From the NCBI GenBank assembly GCA_900753135.1, contig CAADXZ010000073.1:1-9220 (forward strand): 9,220 nt of DNA. The letters run 5' to 3'. The stretch is from Clostridia bacterium. Its GTDB lineage: Bacteria; Bacillota; Clostridia; TANB77; UBA1234. The notes beneath the pieces are model-generated. The model was not told the origin of the DNA and searched no databases. It worked only from the letters and a program-made list of their open reading frames with translations. Shown here in pieces: positions 1 through 5,802 of this stretch (positions are counted from its first letter, which is position 1; each line of letters begins with the position of its first letter). The position numbers and the translations under genes are program-made.

Positions 1-69
1 AAAATCTAGTTTTATATTATTTATATTAAAATTTTTAGATGTTCTAACTGGTGTATTATTTAATTCCAT
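1..69 (-). CDS. sufD: Fe-S cluster assembly protein SufD, N-terminal fragment (cut by window edge)
   Basis: An ATG at 69-67 opens a frame that stays open to the window edge, giving 23 residues that begin MELNNTPVRTSKNFNIN. The TPVRTxxNF..N run resembles the start of clostridial SufD proteins. SufD is the partner of SufB in the SufBC2D scaffold on which Fe-S clusters are assembled in the cytoplasm. The start lies 2 bases after the sufB stop, and purine-rich AGAAGGGAG and GGATAGGT stretches inside the end of sufB can serve as its ribosome site, so translation is probably coupled. Seen: open frame, spacing and ribosome site. Inferred: identity, from a short N-terminus plus the sufC-sufB-sufD order usual in clostridia. 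The rest of the gene, and any sufS/sufU beyond it, lie outside the window. Confidence 0.8.
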   Translation of the reverse strand, partial: MELNNTPVRTSKNFNINNIKLDF

Positions 70-71
70 AC

Positions 72-1469
72 CTATCCTATACTCCCTTCTAATTCAAGAT
101 TTATTAAGTTATTCATTTCAACAGCATATTCAACAGGAAGTTCTTTAGAAACAGGATATGCAAAACCTCTAACTATCATAGCTTTTGCATCTTCTTCAGT
201 TAGTCCCCTACTCATCAAATAAAAGATTTCTTTATCACTAATCTTTCCGATTTTTGCTTCATGAGAAAATTCCACTTCATCAGTTCTAATGTCATTTACA
301 GGAATAGTATCAGAACGTGAAAAATCGTCAAGCATCAAAGATTCACAGCTTACACTACATTTAGAATTAACTGCATTTTCATTTATTCTTACCAATGCTC
401 TGTAAGTACACGCTCCACCATTTTTAGATATAGATTTTGAATTAACAACTGATGATGTATTAGGAGCATTATGGATAACTTTAAAACCTGTGTCTAAATT
501 TTGACCTTTTCCTGCAAATGTGATTCCTGTATATTCTGTCTTTGCGCCTTCGCCATTTAAAATGCTCATAGGATATAACATAGAAACTTTAGAACCAAAT
601 GAACCCGTAACCCAATCAATTTGAGCATTTTTACCAACAATCGCTTTTTTGGTATTTAGGTTCATCATATTTTTTGACCAATTTTCTATTGTCGAATATC
701 TTAAATAAGCATTATCTTTAACATATAATTCAACGCAACCTGCATGTAGATTAACATTATTATACTTAGGAGCCGAGCAGCCCTCTATAAAATGAAGACT
801 TGCACCTTCATCTACAATTATTAAAGTATGTTCAAATTGACCAGATTCTGGAGAATTTAACCTAAAGTATGATTGTAGTGGAATATCCAATTTAACTCCT
901 TTTGGTACATATACAAAAGATCCTCCAGACCAAACTGCAGCATGTAATGCAACAAATTTATGGTCGCTTATAGGCACGCACTTCATGAAATATTCTTTAA
1001 CAATATCAGGATACTCTTTAACGGCCGTTTCCATATCTGTATATATTACACCTTGCTTAAACAAATCTTCCTTCATGCTATGATAAACAACCTCTGAATC
1101 ATACTGTGCACCAACGCCACCTAAAGACTTCTTTTCAGCATCTGGTATTCCTAGCTTGTCAAAAGTATCTTTAATATCTTCTGGAACATCATCCCAACTA
1201 GAATTAAGCTTAGACTTAGGTTTAACATAAGTTGCAATTTCATCCATGTTAAGTTCAGAAAGGTCAGGTCCCCAAGTTGGAAGTTCAAGTTTTTCATACA
1301 TTTCTAAAGCATCAAGACGAATTCTTCGCATCCAGTCTGGATCATTTTTTTGCTTTGAAATCTCTTCTACAATCTCTTTGTTTAAGCCCTTCTTCATCTT
1401 AAATTCATATTCATCTTTATTCTTAAAATCATAAATATTTCTATTTACTTCTTGTACATTCGTTTTCAT
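72..1469 (-). CDS. sufB: Fe-S cluster assembly scaffold protein SufB
   Basis: A 465-residue protein, the normal length for SufB. With SufD and the ATPase SufC it forms the cytoplasmic scaffold that receives sulfur from a cysteine desulfurase and builds nascent Fe-S clusters. The N-terminal helical part carries the family run DPDWMRRIRLDALE (residues 43-56). The beta-helix core includes AAVWSGGSFVYVPKGV (177-192) and FIEGCSAP (227-234), whose Cys231 corresponds to the conserved core cysteine. The C-terminal part carries SVSCESLML with Cys375, aligning by context with catalytic Cys405 of E. coli SufB, then SHEAKIGKIS with His403 and the FYLMSRGL segment. A second cysteine, Cys371, lies four residues before Cys375. 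The start is preceded by AAAGGCAGGT at normal distance and lies 2 bases after the sufC stop; sufD follows 2 bases after its own stop. No sign of truncation. Confidence 0.97.
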   Translation of the reverse strand: MKTNVQEVNRNIYDFKNKDEYEFKMKKGLNKEIVEEISKQKNDPDWMRRIRLDALEMYEKLELPTWGPDLSELNMDEIATYVKPKSKLNSSWDDVPEDIKDTFDKLGIPDAEKKSLGGVGAQYDSEVVYHSMKEDLFKQGVIYTDMETAVKEYPDIVKEYFMKCVPISDHKFVALHAAVWSGGSFVYVPKGVKLDIPLQSYFRLNSPESGQFEHTLIIVDEGASLHFIEGCSAPKYNNVNLHAGCVELYVKDNAYLRYSTIENWSKNMMNLNTKKAIVGKNAQIDWVTGSFGSKVSMLYPMSILNGEGAKTEYTGITFAGKGQNLDTGFKVIHNAPNTSSVVNSKSISKNGGACTYRALVRINENAVNSKCSVSCESLMLDDFSRSDTIPVNDIRTDEVEFSHEAKIGKISDKEIFYLMSRGLTEEDAKAMIVRGFAYPVSKELPVEYAVEMNNLINLELEGSIG

Positions 1470-1471
1470 AA

Positions 1472-2218
1472 CTAAATACCTGCCTTTTTGTATTTTCCGA
1501 AGCCATTTTCTTCAATTTCACTTGCAAGTTCGGCAGTACCAGTTTCTACAATCTTACCATCAACAAGAATATGCACATAATCAACATCTAAACTCTCTAA
1601 AATTTTCATATTATGCGTGATAATGACAACTGCATTATCTGCTGACTTATACATTTCAATACCTTTAGAAACAGCTTTTACCGCATCAACATCAAGTCCA
1701 GAGTCAGTTTCATCTAGTATTACAAGCTTTGGATTTAAAACAAGCATTTGTAAAATCTCATTTTTCTTTTTCTCGCCACCAGAAAAACCAACATTTAAAT
1801 TTCTTTCAATAAGTTTCGAATTCATATTCAACTCTTCCATGTACTTTTTCACAGTATCTTTAAGCTCAAAAACTTTAACAGTTTTCTCGTCAATTTTGTT
1901 TTTTGCGACCTTTAAAAAGTTAAATGTAGATATTCCCGGAATTTCTTCTGGTGACTGGAACGACATAAAAACACCTTTTTTAGCAATTTTATCTGTTGAA
2001 AGATTGCTAATATCTTCGCCATCAAAAACCACACTTCCACAAGTTTTTCTGTACTCTGGATTATTTAAAATAACATTAGCTAATGTTGATTTGCCAGCAC
2101 CATTGGGGCCCATTATAACATGTACTTCACCTTTATTAACATTCAAATTAAGTCCATTCAAAATTTCTTTTTCACCTGCAACAGCATGCAAGTCTTTTAT
2201 CTCTAATAAACTATTCAT
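1472..2218 (-). CDS. sufC: Fe-S cluster assembly ATPase SufC
   Basis: A 248-residue ABC-type ATPase without membrane segments, the length expected of SufC. It drives conformational change of the SufB-SufD scaffold during cluster assembly and is not a transporter. Walker A is GPNGAGKST (37-45). The Q-loop is SFQSPEEIPG (86-95), a form typical of SufC. The signature is FSGGEKKKNEILQM (145-158); the GGEKKxNEILQ wording separates SufC from transport ATPases. Walker B is LVILDETDSGLD (165-176) and the switch histidine is His202 in ITHN. Its ATG has an AAGGAGAT ribosome site about 5 bases upstream and is the first gene of the suf operon, about 33 bases below the predicted transcription start. sufB follows 2 bases after its stop. 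Confidence 0.97.
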   Translation of the reverse strand: MNSLLEIKDLHAVAGEKEILNGLNLNVNKGEVHVIMGPNGAGKSTLANVILNNPEYRKTCGSVVFDGEDISNLSTDKIAKKGVFMSFQSPEEIPGISTFNFLKVAKNKIDEKTVKVFELKDTVKKYMEELNMNSKLIERNLNVGFSGGEKKKNEILQMLVLNPKLVILDETDSGLDVDAVKAVSKGIEMYKSADNAVVIITHNMKILESLDVDYVHILVDGKIVETGTAELASEIEENGFGKYKKAGI

Positions 2219-2258
2219 ATTATCTCCTTACCTTTTATTTCATAGTATTCCAGTAGTA

Positions 2259-2287
2259 ATTATAGTTTTCAATTCATACTTTGTCAA
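2259..2287 (-). promoter_or_regulatory. Sigma-A promoter of the suf operon
   Basis: On the minus strand a perfect -35 TTGACA (2287-2282) and a perfect -10 TATAAT (2264-2259) are separated by exactly 17 bases, the ideal housekeeping promoter. Transcription would start near 2252, leaving a leader of about 33 bases that contains the sufC ribosome site. Two near-identical 7-base direct repeats, ATTACTA (2260-2254) and AATACTA (2249-2243), are spaced 11 bases apart across the end of the -10 and the start site. They are a possible repressor site. So strong a core promoter usually implies repression, but no repressor binding is shown. Confidence 0.85.
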
Positions 2288-2368
2288 TAGGAATTAAGAT
2301 TTAAATGAGTATTGCAAGGATTCTACTAAATGAAAAAAATTAATACATAAAAGATCACAAATTTGTTT

Positions 2369-2393
2369 ATGGAACACGCTGTGTTCCGCTACA
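2369..2393 (+). repeat. Short palindromic repeat, copy A
   Basis: A 25-base unit whose core is a perfect 7-bp hairpin GGAACAC-GCT-GTGTTCC (2371-2387), preceded by AT and followed by GCTACA. It matches copy B (2544-2568, opposite strand) at 22 of 25 positions. After GCTACA, the second hairpin present in copy B is degenerate here (GTTAC at 2398-2402). No T-run follows the hairpin on either strand, so it does not look like a terminator. It is probably a REP-like or MITE-end intergenic element; the class is not identified. Confidence 0.75.
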
Positions 2394-2402
2394 AAATGTT
2401 AC

Positions 2403-2532
2403 AAAAAAGAAATTAAAAGCTAAACTTTAATTTGCACGAATTTATATATTCCTTAAGAAAAATTAAAAGAATAAATTTTTTCAATATAAAAAGGACAAGT
2501 AAAATATTAATGATAACTTGACTGAGAACAAT
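2403..2532. other. AT-rich spacer between the two inverted repeat copies; no gene
   Basis: About 130 bases of strongly A-rich sequence enclosed by repeat copies A and B. I see no ribosome site followed by a credible frame, no promoter of quality and no transposase remnant. With the flanking inverted copies it forms a 200-bp unit (2369-2568) resembling a MITE in layout, but no target-site duplication is visible outside it. Confidence 0.5.
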
Positions 2533-2543
2533 GCTACAAAGGC

Positions 2544-2568
2544 TGTAGCGGAGCACAGTGTGCTCCAT
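2544..2568 (-). repeat. Short palindromic repeat, copy B (inverted relative to copy A)
   Basis: Read on the minus strand it matches copy A at 22 of 25 positions. Its core is the perfect hairpin GGAGCAC-ACT-GTGCTCC (2566-2550). Two of the three differences from copy A are the two partners of one stem base pair (A-T in A, G-C here), so pairing is preserved; the third lies in the loop. It is followed directly by a second perfect 6-bp hairpin, GCTACA-GCCTT-TGTAGC (2549-2533). It starts 5 bases beyond the T-run of the adjacent terminator. Confidence 0.75.
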
Positions 2569-2573
2569 GAAGC

Positions 2574-2616
2574 AAAAAGAGTACAAACCTTCTGTTTTAT
2601 AAGAAAATTTGTACTC
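2574..2616 (-). terminator. Intrinsic terminator of the Ig-like surface protein gene
   Basis: On the minus strand a perfect 9-bp stem GAGTACAAA/TTTGTACTC (2616-2608 with 2587-2579) is extended by an inner TTCT/AGAA stem after a 2+2 internal mismatch. The stem is followed immediately by TTTTT (2578-2574). It lies about 46 bases past the stop of the gene at 2663. The opposite strand has no matching T-run, so it acts on the minus strand only. It separates this gene from the suf operon. Confidence 0.85.
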
Positions 2617-2662
2617 GATTATTTAATATTGTTAATTATATTTTTTGCATTCTTCAAAACGT

Positions 2663-4552
2663 CTATTTAATTCCCCAAGGGCTTATTGCTGTTCCGTTTG
2701 AATTTACATTTTCAACATCTAGCTTACTAGAAGCAATTGAAACCACTGGATGAAGCCCCATCTTTGGCGAATATGTATATCCATTTGAACTACACAAATA
2801 TGTGCTTGCAACTTCACTAGAACTTGCATAATATATGCAGAAATTAGCTACGGTCGTATCTAATCTAGTACATTGAGATGCAATCCATCCATTGCCGCTT
2901 CCCAAAATTTCACCTGCTGTTGGCGTTTTCACAAAAGAACCATTGCTAGGATTATATGTATAGTATGTTTGTGTTAATAATACAGGATCTGTTCCAACAA
3001 GTTTCTTTGGTGTTGCAGATGTTTTGATTACTGTTCCTTGGTCGTATGAATAAAACCTTGGTTCAGATATACCATACAAAGTGCTTGAATGTTTTAATTT
3101 AGTGTAATTGTTGCTATTTGCAGATAATACTCCAGAATCAGAAGATGTATAATAAGCGTATCTTATTGTTGGTCTTGGAATTGTATATCCACAAGCTTTA
3201 TTCAAATCTTCTATTGTTAAACTTCTAGCTTTTAATCCTTTAGTTGAATTTGAATATGCATCTTCGCATAATTTATTTAACTTTGTTAATACATTTAAAT
3301 AGCCATCTGCACCTTCTAGCATTACATCATTTTGATTTGTTGCACCGTATGTTGTGATCAATATATTGTCTCCATCTATACTCAATATTCTCCATGATTT
3401 ATCATCTGTTGTAAGTTCTGCAGATAATTTGCCTGTTGGAGTATAAGCAACATAATCTCCAACCTTTAAGCCATCCTTTATGTTCCATGTCAACTCCACT
3501 TTATCGTAAGTTCCATCCCTCCATGCATATCCTGCTACCGGAACAGCAACAACCTTATACGTTCCTACATCCTTTGCTGAAGCTGTTCCAGACATTTCAA
3601 CAAACTTACCAACCACGCCATTTTGAATGCTTCCTTTATATATTTTATCTTCCGCACTCACTTCAGCTTTTGGATTTCTTGTTATTGTAAATTCTTTTAC
3701 AACTCTACCACTATATTTTTTACTTTTACCAACAATTATAACTCTTGCCGTTCCCACATTAACATTATCTTCATATCTTATTGTGTAATCTTTTCCTTCT
3801 TCTAATGTTTCTTTGCCAACTTTTATTCTAACTGTTGGTTCATTTTCATAACCTGAATATACAAAAGAGTATTTACTTAGTGTTATGCTTTCATCTATTG
3901 AACCTATATCTCCTGATGCTTTTATAATATTATATTGAATAGTAGGATTAGTTATCTCATAATTATTTGCTGCTGAGCCTTCCAATTCTGCTGTTGCAGT
4001 GTGCTCTCCCTCGCTACTTGCAGCACCAGAAACCTTGACGGTTAATTTATCTGTAAATAAGCCTTCAGCACTAGCAATAGGTGCATGTGCTTCTCCATCA
4101 TATCTAATTTCTAGATTTGCCCACTTGATGGTTATAGGTGCTTTCTTTATAGTCCACTCTAATTTGACTGGCTCTCTTGTTTTGTCTTCCCATTCAGATT
4201 TAGAAGTATCCTTTAAACTTATTACTATTTCTTGTATTCCAGCATCTTTTCTTGTTTCGCTTGAAGCACTCATGACTTTTTTATTATATCCATCAATTTT
4301 AACATTCTGTGGTCTTCCTGTGTATGTATACTCTCCAATTATACTTGGTTTAGCAAATGTTCCTTGCTCTTCTTCATCACCAGACTTAACCTCTTCCTCA
4401 AACTTACTGTCACTAGGCACATTTACATTACTATTTATCCTGTCGTTTCTATTTTTTATTATTAAACATGTAGCAAGGAAAATAACGAGTATTGATACTA
4501 TTATAGCAATTGCAACAGCCAAATTTAGCTCTCCTCTACTTCTTTTGTTCAT
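2663..4552 (-). CDS. Membrane-anchored extracellular protein with Ig-like (MBG-type) repeats and an uncharacterised C-terminal domain
   Basis: A 629-residue protein beginning MNKRSRGELNL. A basic N-terminus and one hydrophobic helix (about 10-32) make it a signal-anchored surface protein; a LATC sequence inside the helix is a poor lipobox. An acidic linker (about 48-63) leads to four beta-rich modules of about 65-75 residues: 70-137, 138-210, 222-291 and 294-359. They carry YxG near the start and a GxY/NVGTA element and WTI/FTI near the end, as in Ig-like repeats of clostridial surface proteins. From about 361, KVGDYVAYTP, SWRILSIDGDNILIT, a RSLTIEDLN run and LHPVVSI recall a secreted domain seen in gut clostridia (perhaps DUF6273-like); function unknown. 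Start choice: an ATG 54 bases upstream (4606) lies inside the promoter and lacks a ribosome site, whereas this one has AAGGGGG at 7 bases. It has its own promoter and terminator. Confidence 0.85.
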   Translation of the reverse strand: MNKRSRGELNLAVAIAIIVSILVIFLATCLIIKNRNDRINSNVNVPSDSKFEEEVKSGDEEEQGTFAKPSIIGEYTYTGRPQNVKIDGYNKKVMSASSETRKDAGIQEIVISLKDTSKSEWEDKTREPVKLEWTIKKAPITIKWANLEIRYDGEAHAPIASAEGLFTDKLTVKVSGAASSEGEHTATAELEGSAANNYEITNPTIQYNIIKASGDIGSIDESITLSKYSFVYSGYENEPTVRIKVGKETLEEGKDYTIRYEDNVNVGTARVIIVGKSKKYSGRVVKEFTITRNPKAEVSAEDKIYKGSIQNGVVGKFVEMSGTASAKDVGTYKVVAVPVAGYAWRDGTYDKVELTWNIKDGLKVGDYVAYTPTGKLSAELTTDDKSWRILSIDGDNILITTYGATNQNDVMLEGADGYLNVLTKLNKLCEDAYSNSTKGLKARSLTIEDLNKACGYTIPRPTIRYAYYTSSDSGVLSANSNNYTKLKHSSTLYGISEPRFYSYDQGTVIKTSATPKKLVGTDPVLLTQTYYTYNPSNGSFVKTPTAGEILGSGNGWIASQCTRLDTTVANFCIYYASSSEVASTYLCSSNGYTYSPKMGLHPVVSIASSKLDVENVNSNGTAISPWGIK

Positions 4553-4591
4553 CTCTTTTCCCCCTTCTTTGGTTCGATATATCCTACCTAT

Positions 4592-4619
4592 ATTGTAACA
4601 TAACAAAATATGGTTTCAA
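4592..4619 (-). promoter_or_regulatory. Promoter of the Ig-like surface protein gene
   Basis: On the minus strand TTGAAA (4619-4614), a 16-base spacer and TACAAT (4597-4592) give a good sigma-A promoter. The start would fall near 4585, leaving a leader of about 33 bases before the ATG at 4552. No terminator is visible between the rrf2 stop (4646) and this promoter, so some read-through from the copper operon is also possible. Confidence 0.65.
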
Positions 4620-4645
4620 TAAATTTCGTCATAAATATTCCTTGA

Positions 4646-5044
4646 TTATTTTATCAAATCTTCCAAAGTTTTACTGTCAACATATTCATTAATCACGTTA
4701 TCTAATCCTTCCCAAAATGCATAAGTCCTACAGTCATGTTTTTTTTCACATTCGCCATCTCCAGTAACACAATACACAGGTGCTAAATCACCTTCAGATG
4801 CCCTTAAAATATCTCCTACAGTATAATACCTTGGTTCTTTTGCCAATCTATATCCACCGCTATTTCCTCTAGCTACTTCCAATAGACCTGCCTTATTTAA
4901 AAGAGAAACTATTTGCTCTAAATATTTATTTGAAATTTCTTGTCTTTCTGCAATGCTTTTTAATGATATAAAATTTCCGTTTCCGTTCAAAGCTAAATCA
5001 ATCATTATTCTTAAGGCATACCTACCTTTTGTTGATATTCTCAT
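4646..5044 (-). CDS. Rrf2-family transcriptional regulator with IscR-like cysteines
   Basis: A 132-residue Rrf2-family winged-helix DNA-binding protein of normal length. MRISTKGRYALRIMIDLAL opens the first helix, SNKYLEQIVSLLNKAGLL (38-55) is the recognition helix region, and RGNSGGYRLAK (59-69) is the wing. Three cysteines, Cys92, Cys99 and Cys105, sit where IscR holds its [2Fe-2S] cluster (E. coli 92, 98, 104). The spacing here is Cx6Cx5C, and the residue matching the fourth E. coli ligand, His107, is Tyr108; His103 is close by. CymR-type members lack this trio, so a cluster-sensing role is likely (inferred). The gene overlaps tcdA by 23 bases, with an AGGGGGAAG ribosome site inside tcdA, so it is the last gene of the copZ-copA-tcdA-rrf2 operon. 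Likely targets include the suf operon 2.4 kb away, but this is not shown. Confidence 0.92.
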   Translation of the reverse strand: MRISTKGRYALRIMIDLALNGNGNFISLKSIAERQEISNKYLEQIVSLLNKAGLLEVARGNSGGYRLAKEPRYYTVGDILRASEGDLAPVYCVTGDGECEKKHDCRTYAFWEGLDNVINEYVDSKTLEDLIK

Positions 5045-5786
5045 AAAAACTTCCCCCTACTATATCTTTAACTATTTCACTTGCTATAATAAGTCCGGCA
5101 ACGGAAGGAACAAAAGAAATGCTACCTGGTACTTGTCTTTTTTTAGTTGGCTTTCCTTTCATTTCTTCCTTACAATCATTGCCTATTTCTTCATCACCTT
5201 TTATAGGCTCTTCTTTTGAGTATAATACTTTTAATTTCTTTACTCCTCTTTTTTTCAATTCTTTTCTCATGACTTTTGCAAGTGGACATATACTTGTTTT
5301 GTATATATCTGCAATCTCGAATTTTAATGGATTCAATTTGTTTCCTGTTCCCATCGAGGATATAACAGGTACACCATTCTTTTGAGCTTGCATAACAATT
5401 TCTATTTTTGCTGTAACCGTGTCTATACAATCTACAACATAAGACAAATCTCTTGTTATTATATTACTTTTTGATTCCGGTAAGAAGAATTCTTTGTATG
5501 TTTCTACTTTTGCATCAGGATTTATATCAAGTATTCTTTCTTTCATAACGTCTACTTTTGCCATACCTATAGTCTTATGTGTTGCTATTATTTGTCTGTT
5601 GATATTAGTTAAACAAATGTCGTCATTATCTATTAGCACCAAGTTTCCTACGCCAGCCCTTGCCAACCCTTCAGCAACAAATGAACCAACTCCACCAATA
5701 CCAAATATTGCGACTTTTGCATTCTTTAGTTTTTCTAATCCTTCTTTTCCTATTAATAACTCTGTTCTAGAAAATTGACTTAACAT
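5022..5786 (-). CDS. tcdA: tRNA threonylcarbamoyladenosine dehydratase TcdA (CsdL), E1-like
   Basis: A 254-residue ThiF/E1-like ATP-using enzyme. TcdA cyclises the threonylcarbamoyl group of t6A at position 37 of ANN-decoding tRNAs to form ct6A. The nucleotide-binding loop is FGIGGVGS (28-35) followed by an acidic strand end at LIDNDD (51-56). NINRQ (61-65) and VDCIDT (118-123) are the family E1 signatures. CPLAKVMRKELKKRGV (167-182) and PGSISFVPSVAGL (220-232) are characteristic of TcdA and separate it from ThiF and MoeB. Length matches the family. A GGAAGAT ribosome site precedes the ATG; the gene lies 16 bases after copA and overlaps rrf2. In E. coli this protein (CsdL) works with the CsdA-CsdE sulfur-transfer pair, which may explain its place beside Fe-S genes. 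No frameshift or lost motif seen. Confidence 0.94.
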   Translation of the reverse strand: MLSQFSRTELLIGKEGLEKLKNAKVAIFGIGGVGSFVAEGLARAGVGNLVLIDNDDICLTNINRQIIATHKTIGMAKVDVMKERILDINPDAKVETYKEFFLPESKSNIITRDLSYVVDCIDTVTAKIEIVMQAQKNGVPVISSMGTGNKLNPLKFEIADIYKTSICPLAKVMRKELKKRGVKKLKVLYSKEEPIKGDEEIGNDCKEEMKGKPTKKRQVPGSISFVPSVAGLIIASEIVKDIVGGSFYENINKR

Positions 5787-5802
5787 TTTTATCTTCCATT
5801 CT

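Noticed and set aside
1617..2297. A 226-codon plus-strand frame opposite sufC.
   Set aside because: Antisense shadow of a well-supported gene; low-complexity Ser/Phe-rich translation without a ribosome site or family features.
2357..2366. ACAAATTTGT palindrome compared with the copZ leader dyad as a shared operator.
   Set aside because: Short AT palindrome expected by chance in this composition; flanks and spacing differ from the copZ site.
2369..2416. A 15-codon plus-strand frame starting in repeat copy A.
   Set aside because: It is the repeat read as protein; no ribosome site and no promoter.
2413..2568. A 51-codon minus-strand frame starting inside repeat copy B and containing a hydrophobic stretch, reminiscent of a small membrane peptide or type I toxin.
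   Set aside because: No ribosome site, it begins 5 bases after a terminator T-run, its first codons are simply the repeat, and the hydrophobic part comes from T-rich DNA.
3999..4598. A 199-codon plus-strand frame opposite the surface protein gene.
   Set aside because: Shadow frame; apparent hydrophobicity reflects the complementary strand of a charged coding region.
4553..4606. An upstream in-frame ATG that would add 18 residues to the surface protein.
   Set aside because: It lies within the promoter spacer, upstream of the predicted transcript start, and lacks a ribosome site.
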